Assembly: GCA_963829235.1 (NCBI GenBank)
Contig: CAWHIF010000009.1
Location: 768,135 to 832,134 of the forward strand
DNA from: Bog-756 sp963829235
Lineage (GTDB): Bacteria > Actinomycetota > Acidimicrobiia > Acidimicrobiales > RAAP-2
DNA length: 64,000 nucleotides
Direction of reading: 5' to 3'
Part shown: one piece after another, positions 37,609 through 46,269 of the stretch
Layout of the letters: each line of letters starts with the position of its first letter
Numbering within the stretch: the first letter of the stretch is position 1
Position numbers and translations under genes: made by a program
Notes under the pieces: generated by a model
The model's input: only the letters and a program-made list of their open reading frames with translations
Database searches by the model: none
What the model was told of the DNA's origin: nothing

Positions 37609-38751
37609 CTACACGGAGTCGTGAGGGTCCGGCAGGGTGGCCGAGACCCACGCGAGTCCGATGCACATCTCGTCCGTCGAGCCGTCGCCCCAGGTCACGA
37701 AATGCGGAGGGGCCTTTCGCAGAATGGGGAGCTCCTGAGCCAGCGTCGGGTCGTAGGTACAGGTCACCTCGACCGGTTCGCCGGCGGTCACATGGATGGG
37801 TGTACTCAGGTTATAGGACCGTTGGTAGTGGAAGTTGTAGTCGGGCACGTCGAGAACGGTCTTCGCCTCGGGCGTTCCCGGGTTGAGCACCATGCTGAAG
37901 GCCACGCCCAAGAGGTGCATGTGCGCTTGCACCCTCACGACATAGCCGCTCTTGTTGATCGACGAGAGGCACGAAGCCGAATCCCCCACTGGCGGGTCAG
38001 ACGGGTTGTCCCCACAGAGCGCCTCGATCCCGTCGACCTCGTCGACGGCAGTTTGACCGAAGCGTCGGCCCTCGTTGGCAAGCGAGGCGACCCGTCCACA
38101 CAGTGGACCGGTCACGCCTGCCGGGCAAGGGATGTTCGGTGGGGCCAGCATCAGATCGAGATGGAGTGGAAGGAGGGGTGTCGACATCGGCACCGTGTGG
38201 AGTACCAAGGAGTTCCGCACCGGCTTGTCCCCGACGAGCAGGTTGTAGTGGACCTGCATGATGACGAGGCTTCCGGCCGGGAGTGGGATCCCGGTCCCCT
38301 TGGGCAGGTCATCCGCTCCGTGACCCGGGGCCCAGAAACTGAGAAGCGGAACCTCCTCGAGACCGGAGATGGCCGTGTCCGGCAGTGCGCCTTCCCCGAA
38401 ACACGACCAACCGTCTCCAACCTCGTTGTCCCGTTCCGCGGTTGCGCTGAGTGATGGCGGCACCAGGTACAGAGCCGCATGATGGACCTCGGCACTGCCC
38501 GGAACGAACTGGCTGGAGATGATGTACGAGTTCTTCTTGACGTGAGGGTTCATCAGTGTGCAGTGGTAGTCATCTGTCGTCCCGGGCGGCGCCTTGGGCG
38601 TGTACCCCTTCGCCATCTTCAGGAGGACGCTCGTGACCGGATGACCCGGGCTGGTGGCCGTCGAGGAGGCGTCGGCCATCCTCACTGCGAGGAAGGTCGC
38701 CCCGGCAAACACCACAACGATGAGAAGGATCACCACACGTGGAATCCGCAC
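37609..38751 (-). CDS. Secreted copper type II (PHM/DBH-like) monooxygenase-like protein
   Basis: The 380-residue protein has an N-terminal signal anchor (VVILLIVVVFAGATFLAV) and a fold resembling peptidylglycine/dopamine hydroxylases. The candidate CuH ligands are the pair His90-His91 (EVHHAALYL) and His168 (MQVHYN). The candidate CuM ligands are His277 and His279 (VQAHMHLLG) and Met362 (TDEMCIG). All six ligand positions are thus present in the right order. Such proteins use copper, oxygen and a reductant to hydroxylate C-H bonds; substrate unknown. Six cysteines suggest disulfides. It begins five bases after a decayed amidohydrolase. Confidence 0.75.
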   Translation of the reverse strand: MRIPRVVILLIVVVFAGATFLAVRMADASSTATSPGHPVTSVLLKMAKGYTPKAPPGTTDDYHCTLMNPHVKKNSYIISSQFVPGSAEVHHAALYLVPPSLSATAERDNEVGDGWSCFGEGALPDTAISGLEEVPLLSFWAPGHGADDLPKGTGIPLPAGSLVIMQVHYNLLVGDKPVRNSLVLHTVPMSTPLLPLHLDLMLAPPNIPCPAGVTGPLCGRVASLANEGRRFGQTAVDEVDGIEALCGDNPSDPPVGDSASCLSSINKSGYVVRVQAHMHLLGVAFSMVLNPGTPEAKTVLDVPDYNFHYQRSYNLSTPIHVTAGEPVEVTCTYDPTLAQELPILRKAPPHFVTWGDGSTDEMCIGLAWVSATLPDPHDSV

Positions 38752-38755
38752 GATG

Positions 38756-39428
38756 TCAGGTTAACGGTTCGGCCGATTGGGCGTGCCCGGCCATCTGATC
38801 CAGCAGGTCGGTCGGGAGGCACATGCCGTGTTCGAGCGAGTCGACGCCGGCCGCCACGGCAATGGCTCCTCCCGCCGCCTGCTGGGAGTGGACCGCCACG
38901 CGGCCACCGACTGCATGCACCCTGGCCACGACGTCCTCGAGGACGTCGACGGGAACAGGTGGATCATCGATGCCCCAGTCGGCGATGATCTTCGTCCATC
39001 CCGTACGTGCCGCCTGTTCGGCCGCGACACCGGCCAGTGAGGCGAGTTCTACCCGCGTGCCCACACCCGTCGAAGAACTGACCGTGTTGGGCGATCCACG
39101 GTCCGGCGTGTACCGCCCGGGGGACATCTGGATCGTGTCCGAACCACTCCGGTGGGTCACCGGCCGGGCCCGGTGAGCGGATCATGGTCACCCCGGCGGC
39201 CACGTGATGGCGCAGATCGTCGCGCAGCAGTTTCTCATCGAACGGGCTCCCGGGTTCCTCTGCCATCCCCGGGTGGGTGTGGGCGTCGACCAGGCCGGGC
39301 AGGAGCCAGCCTTCGCCGACCAATTCCGCGCCGCGGACCGGATCGGCCGTCCAACGGTCGCCATCGGCATACAAGTCGACGGTCTCACCGCCGGGCAACG
39401 CATGCCCCCGGATCCGCAAGACCGTCAT
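38756..39428 (-). pseudogene. Amidohydrolase remnant (frameshifted, C-terminally truncated)
   Basis: From the ATG at 39428, VGEGWLLPGLVDAHTHPG is the metal-binding HxH opening of an imidazolonepropionase-type amidohydrolase, followed by HVAAGVTMIRSPGPAG and GPWIAQHGQFFDG. Near 39066 one extra G shifts the frame. The downstream frame continues VGTRVELASLAGVAAEQAARTGWTKIIADWG, AVHSQQAAGGAIAVAAGVDSLEHG (metal His), and then stops. Even corrected it is 223 residues, about half of a family member, and lacks the final barrel strands with the catalytic Asp. Alternative frames at the end do not recover them. Confidence 0.75.
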
Positions 39429-39517
39429 GTCCGAGCAGCCTACAAAGCCAAGGGACCGGCGCCGGGAGGCCCAGGTCACATGTTGACGCCGCCGCGGGGC
39501 TGATCTACCTTGCCGCC

Positions 39518-40510
39518 ATGTCCTACGAAGCCGCGCCGGATCGATATGACCGGATGCCGTACCGTCGCTGCGGACGAAGCGGCCTCAAGCTCCCCGTCAT
39601 CTCGCTCGGGTTGTGGCAGAACTTCGGTGACGACCGATCGGCCGATGAGGTGAGTCGCATCCTGACCCGGGCGTTCGACCTCGGAATCACCCACTTCGAT
39701 CTGGCCAACAATTACGGACCGCCCTACGGTGCGGCAGAGTCGAACGCCGGGAAGGTGTTCAGTGGCTCCCTCGCCCCCTATCGGGACGAACTGGTCATCG
39801 CCACGAAGGCGGGCTACGACATGTGGCCGGGACCGTATGGTGACGGGGGATCCCGCAAGTATCTCCTCGGCAGTCTGGATGCCAGCCTTCGCCGTCTGCA
39901 ACTGGACTACGTGGACATCTTCTACTCCCACCGATTCGATCCGGACACCCCCCTGGAAGAGACGATGGGGGCACTGGATGCCGCGGTCCGTCAGGGCAAG
40001 GCGCGTTACGTGGGGATCTCCTCCTATCCTCCCGAGCAGACCGAGGCCGCCGCGGACATCCTCTCGGAATTGGGCACCCCGCTGTTCATCCACCAACCCG
40101 CCTATTCGATGTTCAACCGCTGGATCGAGAGTGGCCTGCTGGAGGTGCTCGGTCGGCGCGAAGTGGGTTGCATCGTCTTCATGTCACTGCAGCAGGGCCT
40201 GCTCACCGACCGGTACCTGGACGGGGTCCCACGCGGGTCTCGGGCCAGCCGGGACGGGACGCTCGGGAAGGCGCAGTTGGGCGACGACGTGCTCGACAAA
40301 GTGCGATCACTGCAGGAGATCGCCGAGCGACGTCACCAGACGATGGCCCAGATGGCCCTGGCCTGGACACTCCGCGATCTTCGAGTCACGTCGACCCTGA
40401 TCGGCGTGAGCAGCGTCATCCAACTGGAGCAGAACGTCGCCACCATCGAAGCGCTCGAGTTCACGTCCGATGAGCTGGAGGAGATCGACAAGATCCTGCG
40501 GGCGAGGTGA
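39518..40510 (+). CDS. Aldo/keto reductase, YghZ/Gpr type
   Basis: An NADPH-dependent oxidoreductase very like E. coli YghZ (L-glyceraldehyde 3-phosphate reductase). The shared segments are RYDRMPYRRCGRSGLKLP, ITHFDLANNYGPPYG, the catalytic-lysine block ATKAGYDMWPGPYGDGGSRK, and YVDIFYSHRFD with the catalytic His. The frame is open earlier, but ATG 39518 gives a YghZ-like start and 330 residues. It detoxifies or reduces short aldehydes. It is divergent from the amidohydrolase remnant. Confidence 0.9.
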   Translation: MSYEAAPDRYDRMPYRRCGRSGLKLPVISLGLWQNFGDDRSADEVSRILTRAFDLGITHFDLANNYGPPYGAAESNAGKVFSGSLAPYRDELVIATKAGYDMWPGPYGDGGSRKYLLGSLDASLRRLQLDYVDIFYSHRFDPDTPLEETMGALDAAVRQGKARYVGISSYPPEQTEAAADILSELGTPLFIHQPAYSMFNRWIESGLLEVLGRREVGCIVFMSLQQGLLTDRYLDGVPRGSRASRDGTLGKAQLGDDVLDKVRSLQEIAERRHQTMAQMALAWTLRDLRVTSTLIGVSSVIQLEQNVATIEALEFTSDELEEIDKILRAR

Positions 40511-40594
40511 AGGCGGCGTCTCCCGGCTGACCTCGCGGTGCGGGCCGCGAACATCGACCGTGAACCTTCCGTCGCAGCCACGGAAGCGGTGATC

Positions 40595-41371
40595 TCAGTG
40601 TCCCTGCCAGACCGGCGGCCGCTTCTCGAGGAAGGCCAGTGCGCCCTCCCTGGCGTCCTGGCTGGCGAACACCCGGGCCTGCAGATCACCGAGCCGCTCC
40701 GCGGCGCGGTCGGCGTCGACCAGGCCGAGACGGACGAGCTCCTTGGCCGCAGCCACGCCGAGCGGGCCGTTGGCCGCGATCCGCTCCGCGTAGGACACCG
40801 CGGTACCGAGGACCTCGTCCGGTGCGACGACGGCATTGACGAGCCCGACCTCATAGGCCCTGTCGGCGCTGATGCTGTCGCCGGTGAGGACCATCTCGAG
40901 TGCGATACTGAGCGGGATCCTCGTTCCGAGGAGTGTGCCGCCCCCGGCCGGGAACAGTCCTCGTTTCACTTCCGGCAGGCCGAACTTCGCCTCCGAGCTG
41001 GCCACGATCACATCGCAACCCAACAGGAGCTCGAAGCCGCCGGCCACCGCGGTTGCGTTGGCCGCCCCGACAACGGGCACCCCGACGTCGCCCCGCAGGA
41101 AGCGGTAGAAGGCCTGGGCGGCCCGGTCGTCGCTCGGGACCATCTCCTCGCCGTCGCTGAATTGCTGCAGGTCCATGCCGGCGCAGAAGGCGCGATCGCC
41201 CGAACCGGTGAGGACGACGGCACCGATGTCGTGATCATTCTCTCCGTCGAGTAGCGCAGCTCCGATGGCCGACATCAACGAGGGGCTGAGGGCATTGCGG
41301 GCCGCCGGCCGGTTGAGCCGGGCGACGAGCACCGACCCCCGGCGCTCGCGGACCAGTTCGTCGTCGGTCAT
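40595..41371 (-). CDS. Enoyl-CoA hydratase/isomerase (crotonase) family protein
   Basis: A 258-residue crotonase-fold protein. LNRPAARNALSPSLM, DRAFCAGMDLQQF (oxyanion-hole strand), ANATAVAGGFELLLGCDVIVASSEAKFGLPEVKRGLFPAGGG and GLVNAVVAPDEV are the family landmarks. The catalytic Glu positions of classical hydratases are only partly conserved, so hydratase versus isomerase cannot be decided. The ATG at 41371 overlaps the phosphotransferase stop by four bases, so the two are co-translated. Confidence 0.88.
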   Translation of the reverse strand: MTDDELVRERRGSVLVARLNRPAARNALSPSLMSAIGAALLDGENDHDIGAVVLTGSGDRAFCAGMDLQQFSDGEEMVPSDDRAAQAFYRFLRGDVGVPVVGAANATAVAGGFELLLGCDVIVASSEAKFGLPEVKRGLFPAGGGTLLGTRIPLSIALEMVLTGDSISADRAYEVGLVNAVVAPDEVLGTAVSYAERIAANGPLGVAAAKELVRLGLVDADRAAERLGDLQARVFASQDAREGALAFLEKRPPVWQGH

Positions 41372-42384
41372 TCCTTGTAGTCGGTCGTTTCGGCGAGTTC
41401 GGCCGCGCCTCTCATGAGGTCCACCACGATCGGGCCGAAGGCCAGGAGCTTCTCGTCGTCGCCGGCACGCTGGAAGCCCTGCTCCAGCACGATGGCCAGC
41501 TTCCACTTTGCCAGGATCACGTAGTAGTCGATGTCCTCGACCTGGCGCCCCGACACTTCCGAGTAATGGGCGAGCACCTGGGAACGGGTCGGCATACCGG
41601 TCATGTCGACGTAGCTCGAGGTCGCCGCCTCGGGCCCATGGGTATCCTCCGGCCAGCCCTGGACCATCCATGCCAGATCGAGCTTGGGATCGCCGACCGT
41701 GCCCATCTCCCAGTCGACGATGGCCGCCAGCCGGGCCGGTGCGCCGTGGCGGTACATGACGTTGGCGAACTGGTAGTCGCCGTGCATCAGCCCCGGGATG
41801 TAGTCGAGCGGTCGGTGCTCACGCAGCCAGTTCGTCGCCACCTCCAGACCGGGAAGCTCACGGCCCTTGATCCGCTCGAAGAAAGCGGTCCAGCGGTCGA
41901 CCTGGCGGTCGTGGAACCCGTCGGGACGGCCGAGGTCATCCAGGCCCTTGGCCCTCCAGTCGACCTTGGACAGCAGCGCGATCCCCTCGGCCAGCTGGTA
42001 GGCCAGACCCGCCCGAGCACCGAGGTCGGTATCGAACGGAGCGGGCCATTTGTCGACGCCCATGGGTGACCACCCTTCGACGAAGCCCATGAGATAGAAG
42101 GCACGGCCGAGGACGGATTGATCGACACACATCGCCACCGCTCCGGTGTGGGGCACATCAGTGCCATCGAGCGCCTCGATGATCCGCCACTCGCGGAAGA
42201 TGCCGTCATCACGGCTGGCCGGTGCCGACGCCGGCGGGATCCGCATCGCGCAATGGAGGTCGCCACGCCGGATCTCATAGATTTCGTTCTGAGATCCACC
42301 GGAAACGTAACGGCTTTCGATCGGCTCGCCGGTGCCTTGCAGGCCCACGCCGTCCATCCAGGTGGCAAGTCGTTCGAGGTCCAT
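41368..42384 (-). CDS. APH/ACAD10-like phosphotransferase
   Basis: A kinase-fold protein of the aminoglycoside phosphotransferase superfamily, subgroup found with acyl-CoA genes (ACAD10-like). Seen are YVSGGSQNEIYEIRR, the catalytic loop LMHGDYQFANVMYRHG and the Mg-binding AIVDWEMGTVGDPKLDLAW. At 338 residues it is complete. It probably phosphorylates a hydroxyacid intermediate; with the crotonase it could help degrade 4-hydroxyacids. The start is ATG 42384 (GTG 42387 is adjacent), after AGAGGAA. Confidence 0.85.
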   Translation of the reverse strand: MDLERLATWMDGVGLQGTGEPIESRYVSGGSQNEIYEIRRGDLHCAMRIPPASAPASRDDGIFREWRIIEALDGTDVPHTGAVAMCVDQSVLGRAFYLMGFVEGWSPMGVDKWPAPFDTDLGARAGLAYQLAEGIALLSKVDWRAKGLDDLGRPDGFHDRQVDRWTAFFERIKGRELPGLEVATNWLREHRPLDYIPGLMHGDYQFANVMYRHGAPARLAAIVDWEMGTVGDPKLDLAWMVQGWPEDTHGPEAATSSYVDMTGMPTRSQVLAHYSEVSGRQVEDIDYYVILAKWKLAIVLEQGFQRAGDDEKLLAFGPIVVDLMRGAAELAETTDYKE

Positions 42385-42532
42385 CACGAGTTCCTCTCTT
42401 CGGGCTCAGGCCATTGGCAGATTTGATCCGGCAGCAGCCCTCCATTGGACAGGTGGCCGGAGGGACGAAGTTCATCACTGGTCCTGTTTCCGCATCCCTC
42501 GCCCGTGCTGTTTCTCTGCCGCGGCCGGAAGT

Positions 42533-42576
42533 ATAGAATTCTGACGATGAAGAATACAATTCTGGCTGGTCAGAAT
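42533..42576. promoter_or_regulatory. Operator-like repeats at the start of the TetR gene
   Basis: ATAGAATTCTG (42533-42543) and ATACAATTCTG (42554-42564) are direct repeats exactly 21 bases apart, two helical turns. The second ATTCTG also pairs with CAGAAT (42571-42576) as a 6-6-6 inverted repeat. They straddle the ATG at 42547 in an AT-rich patch between divergent genes, so the TetR protein probably binds here to control itself and the phosphotransferase-crotonase operon. Confidence 0.6.
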
Positions 42577-43209
42577 CAAGGGGTACCACCGGAGGGTGAC
42601 CTGGCCGACCGCATCGCGCACCGGACACTGGCCAAGCGGGGTGCGCTCTACGCCAGCGAGGTCAGGCGCCTGCTGGACGCCGGTCTCGAGGTCATGCGCG
42701 AGTGCGGGACGACCACGCGCCCACGGGTCAGCGACATCGTGGCGGCCGCAGGGCTCTCCAACGAGGCGTTCTATCGGCACTTTCGCTCGAAGGACGCGCT
42801 TGTCGCCGCCATCCTCGAAGACGGCGCGGAACGCCTGGCCAGCTATGTGGCGCACCAGATGGCCAAGGCCGCGGCGCCGGAGGGAAAGGTGCGCCGATGG
42901 GTGGAAGGGATCCTGTCCCAGGCGGTCGATGAAGACATCGCCGCCACCACACTGGCCGTGCTGTGGAACGGAGGGAGCATCGGGGAGGGGCTCGTGCCCG
43001 GTCGTTCGTCTCTGAACGCACCCTTGGCCGCACTGCTGCGAGAGCCGTTCGCGGCCCTGGGAAGCGCTCGTCCCGAATTCGACTCGTCGCTCGCCACCCA
43101 TGCGATCATCGGGATGCTCACCGACTACTTGCAACAGGGCAGACGCCCGACCCGCGCCGATCTCGATCACAGTGTCCGGTTCTGCCTGGCGACGGTGTCG
43201 AGCGGCTGA
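42547..43209 (+). CDS. TetR/AcrR family transcriptional regulator
   Basis: The helix-turn-helix is RRLLDAGLEVMRECGTTTRPRVSDIVAAAGLSNEAFYRHFRSKDALVAAIL within residues 40-90, followed by a helical ligand domain. The ATG at 42547 lacks a good ribosome-binding site and may be leaderless. It is divergent from the phosphotransferase-crotonase operon, with operator-like repeats around its start, so it likely senses an acyl-CoA or related intermediate of that operon. Confidence 0.88.
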   Translation: MKNTILAGQNQGVPPEGDLADRIAHRTLAKRGALYASEVRRLLDAGLEVMRECGTTTRPRVSDIVAAAGLSNEAFYRHFRSKDALVAAILEDGAERLASYVAHQMAKAAAPEGKVRRWVEGILSQAVDEDIAATTLAVLWNGGSIGEGLVPGRSSLNAPLAALLREPFAALGSARPEFDSSLATHAIIGMLTDYLQQGRRPTRADLDHSVRFCLATVSSG

Positions 43210-43275
43210 CCTGCCTGTCGTCCGGAAATCCGGACCGACCGGGGTGCGGTGACCGATCCCCGTCCCTCGGTGCGT

Positions 43276-45387
43276 CTAGAGGGATCGGACCGCCTGGGGC
43301 GTGTCGTCCCCGTCCTTATCGGGTCCGCTGACCGTCCCGCTGCCCAGTTCGTCGTCGCCGTTGTACCCCCAGCAGTCCATGCCCCCGGCCATGAGCACGG
43401 CACAGTTGCCGAAGTTCCCGGAGGCGTCGGTGGTGGCCGAGGTGGCACCGGTGACGCCGGCGACCACCTGGGGGGTGTCGTAGCCGTCCTCGTGGTCCGG
43501 CCCACCGATGGTCCCGTTCCCAATTTCACCAGTGGAGTTGCCACCCCAACAGTGCACCTCGCCGGTTGAGAGCACGGCACAGTAGCCGAAGTCGTTGTAC
43601 TCGGTGACCACGTCGTAACTGGTGACGGAGAGTGCGTCGGTGATGCCGTTGACCGCCTGGGGTGTGTCGTAGCCGTCCTCGCCGTCGGGCCCACCGATGG
43701 TCCCGTTGCCCAGCTCACCATCGCCGTTGTACCCCCAGCAGTCCACTCCCCCGGTGGTGAGCACCGCGCAGTACTCGCCGTCGGCGTCGCTCGTGACCGA
43801 AGCGGCGTCGGCGATACCGCTGACCGCCTGGGGTGTGTCGTAGCCGTTCTCACCGTCCGGTCCGCCGACGGTCCCGTTGCCCAACTGACCGGAATTGGCT
43901 CCCCAACAATCGACCCCGGCAGTGGAGAGCACTGCGCAGGTACTACTCCCGACGTCGCCGGCGATCGAGACGGCGTCGGTGATGCCGCTGACCGCCTGGG
44001 GGGTGTCATAGCCGGCAAACGGGCTCACTCCGTCAGGGCCGCCGGTGGTCCCGTCGCCCAGCTGACCCCAGACGTTGTCCCCCCAGCAGTCCACACTTCC
44101 GGTCAAGAGGACCGCGCAGTCCTCGCCGTCGGCGTCATTGGTGAGCAATGCGGCGTTGGTGATGCCGGTGACGGGTTGGGGCGTGTCGTAACAAGACCCG
44201 TTGCAATCAGGACCGCCGGTGGTCCCGTTGCCCAACTGACCATCGGTGTTGTCTCCCCAGCAGTCGACGCCCCCGGTCGAGAGCACCGCGCAGTAGCCGG
44301 CCGCAAGGTCGACGCTACTGACGCTGGTCACCGAAATGGCTGTGGTGATCCCGGTGACCGCCTGAGGCGTGTCGTAACAAGACCCGTTGCAGTCAGGACC
44401 GCCGGTGGTCCCGTTGCCCAGCTCGCCATCGGTGTTGTCCCCCCAGCAGTCGACGCTCCCGGCCGAGAGCAATGCGCAGTAGCCGGCGACGTCCTGACTG
44501 GCGCTGGTGATCGAGGTGGCAGTGGAGATGCCGGGCACCGGCCGTGCGATGTCGGAGCTGCCCGTGGTCCCGTTGCCCAAGGCACCTGCTCCCCAACAGT
44601 CCACGCTCCCGTCCGAGATCACCGCACAGGTGCCGAAACCGTCACTGGAATCGGAGAGCACGCCGGCGGCAAGTGGCACCGATGGGGTCACGCTCTCCGA
44701 TTCGGCCGACGGCGGACCGGTGCCACTGGCGTTGGTGGCAGCCACGGTGAATGTGTAGCTGTCCCCGCTGGTGAGGCCGCGTACCGTGATCGGGCTCGCC
44801 GTACCCGATTGCGTCTGGCCTCCGTGCGCGGGGGTGGTCGTGTCGGTGGCTGTGACCGTGTAGCGGGTGATGGCACTCCTACCGGCAGTCGCCGGGCGGA
44901 CAAAGCTCACCGTCGCCGATGCGTCCCCGGCCGAGGCCGACGCGACCGTGGGCGGACCGGGCAGTACATCGCCTTCGGAGAGCCTGATCGCCGGTGCTGT
45001 CACTGTTGTCGTCCCGGTGGCCGACACATCGAAAGTGAAGGTGATCACCGTCTTCCCGTTGTTCTTCGGGACCGTCACCTTCTGATCGACGGTCCCGTTG
45101 CACAGCTCCTTGGCCGGGAGTCCCTTGATGGCGGGCGCCACCGAGAAGGTGCAGGTCTTGGCGTTGGCGACCTTGACGGACAGCGTGACCGTGCCACCGG
45201 CCCAGCTGAGCGAGGACGGATTGACGGTGAACGAGGCGACGCTGGGCTGTGTCGAGGCTGCGGCCGTCGGATCCGGGCCCAACATCGTGACTCCCGGCAG
45301 GACGAGGGCAACGACTGCGACAGCAGTGAGCACCCCGCCACGTGTTCGAACCCCTCCCCGAAGGGCGTGCATTCCGGCTCTGAACAT
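43276..45387 (-). CDS. Secreted RCC1-repeat protein with fibronectin III domain
   Basis: The 703-residue protein has a signal peptide (VLTAVAVVALVLPGVTML), an Ig-like strand region, an FN3 domain near 145-240 and eight RCC1-type propeller repeats to the C terminus. The repeat core is CAVLSTGGVDCWGDNTDGQLGNGTTGGPD-DTPQAVTGIT. Each blade carries two cysteines, likely disulfide-bonded outside the cell. No catalytic site is seen; adhesion or scaffold functions are plausible. Some repeats are nearly identical at the DNA level, showing recent expansion. Confidence 0.85.
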   Translation of the reverse strand: MFRAGMHALRGGVRTRGGVLTAVAVVALVLPGVTMLGPDPTAAASTQPSVASFTVNPSSLSWAGGTVTLSVKVANAKTCTFSVAPAIKGLPAKELCNGTVDQKVTVPKNNGKTVITFTFDVSATGTTTVTAPAIRLSEGDVLPGPPTVASASAGDASATVSFVRPATAGRSAITRYTVTATDTTTPAHGGQTQSGTASPITVRGLTSGDSYTFTVAATNASGTGPPSAESESVTPSVPLAAGVLSDSSDGFGTCAVISDGSVDCWGAGALGNGTTGSSDIARPVPGISTATSITSASQDVAGYCALLSAGSVDCWGDNTDGELGNGTTGGPDCNGSCYDTPQAVTGITTAISVTSVSSVDLAAGYCAVLSTGGVDCWGDNTDGQLGNGTTGGPDCNGSCYDTPQPVTGITNAALLTNDADGEDCAVLLTGSVDCWGDNVWGQLGDGTTGGPDGVSPFAGYDTPQAVSGITDAVSIAGDVGSSTCAVLSTAGVDCWGANSGQLGNGTVGGPDGENGYDTPQAVSGIADAASVTSDADGEYCAVLTTGGVDCWGYNGDGELGNGTIGGPDGEDGYDTPQAVNGITDALSVTSYDVVTEYNDFGYCAVLSTGEVHCWGGNSTGEIGNGTIGGPDHEDGYDTPQVVAGVTGATSATTDASGNFGNCAVLMAGGMDCWGYNGDDELGSGTVSGPDKDGDDTPQAVRSL
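44183..44489. repeat. Near-identical DNA repeats within the RCC1 gene
   Basis: The segments 44183-44303 and 44366-44489 are about 120 bases each and differ at only about a dozen positions. They encode two adjacent propeller blades and mark a recent internal duplication that could vary in copy number. Confidence 0.75.
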
Positions 45388-45738
45388 TGATCCGCTTCCG
45401 CTCCGAGTTCACTACCTGCGCTTCGTGGCCATGCAGTTACGGTTCGGCGTGTTCGGCCGCAACGGCTCTTGAACCGCTCTGTCCGAATGGTAGTTCGCCC
45501 CTCGTCTTACCCCGGACCACAGAAGCGGAATCATGTGGCACCCCGGCCAGGCCGTGTGGCGGCTGCGACGCATCGTGGACAACAGAGCTGATCACGGGAC
45601 AGCAGTGTCGAGGGCAGCAGAGGACCGGACAGCAGAGGACCATCTGCACCGCGGGTGTCGATCGCACCTTCGCAGCCACCGACGCCGCGACAGGAGCAAG
45701 GATCCGTCGTGCTCAGTGCGACCTCGAGTTGCATCCGG
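45388..45738. other. Gene-free spacer between divergent genes
   Basis: No coding region is convincing here. It contains direct copies of GGACAGCAG (near 45596 and 45627) and is otherwise unremarkable. It should hold the promoter of the RCC1-repeat gene. Confidence 0.35.
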
Positions 45739-45823
45739 CCTGACGTCGCCGGTGCGCAGTCGTCAGGATCCTCGTTGTCAGGAACCCCCTGACGATGTAA
45801 GGTTCTGCCTGACAACACCTGAC
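45739..45823. promoter_or_regulatory. Cluster of six GTCAGG/CCTGAC hexamers
   Basis: GTCAGG occurs at 45762 and 45777, and CCTGAC at 45739, 45788, 45808 and 45818, all within 85 bases directly upstream of the zinc-finger gene. Copies at 45777 and 45788 form an inverted repeat with a 5-base spacer; the last two are 10 bases apart, one helical turn. This looks like a multi-site operator. Confidence 0.6.
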
Positions 45824-45841
45824 CGCCGCAAGGAGAAGCCG

Positions 45842-46204
45842 ATGGCCGTCACCGAGGAAGTGACCACATCCTGCTCGTTCTGTCTGAAACCGAGCAATGA
45901 AGTTGCCAAGTTGGTGGCTGGTCCGGGCGTCTTCATCTGTGATGAGTGCGTGGATCTCTGTGGCCAGATCATCGGCAGCCCACCCTCACTGCCGCCAGGG
46001 CTGACATCGTGGGAAGAGAATCTCGACCTCGACGGAGTACTGGCGAGCCTCCCGCGGATGGCGGCCGCAGGGGCGCAGGTCGAAAGCAATCTCGCCCGCT
46101 TCGTGAGGAGGGCGAGAACGCTTGGCGCGACATGGGCGGCCATCGGGGCGTCCTTGGGGATGACCCGGCAGTCGGCATGGGAGCGATTCTCGGGCGAGGA
46201 GTAG
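45842..46204 (+). CDS. ClpX-type zinc finger / helix-turn-helix protein
   Basis: The 120-residue protein has an N-terminal ClpX C4 zinc finger: CSFC at residue 11 and CDEC at 33, spacing C-x2-C-x18-C-x2-C, followed by VDLCGQII. The C-terminal part (ARTLGATWAAIGASLGMTRQSAWERF) resembles a helix-turn-helix. It lacks the AAA+ domain of ClpX. ATG 45842 follows AAGGAG at six bases, supporting this start although the frame is open upstream. A DNA-binding regulator is inferred; the six-hexamer cluster upstream may be its own target. Confidence 0.75.
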   Translation: MAVTEEVTTSCSFCLKPSNEVAKLVAGPGVFICDECVDLCGQIIGSPPSLPPGLTSWEENLDLDGVLASLPRMAAAGAQVESNLARFVRRARTLGATWAAIGASLGMTRQSAWERFSGEE

Positions 46205-46269
46205 GCACCGACCCCGGCCCACGAGCCGGAGGCGTCACCGGGCGGGCACGATGACCATCGTCCGCCACA

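Noticed and set aside
38756..38800. A further frameshift that would rescue the amidohydrolase C terminus
   Set aside because: The other two frames hit stops or enter the next gene without barrel-end or catalytic Asp sequence.
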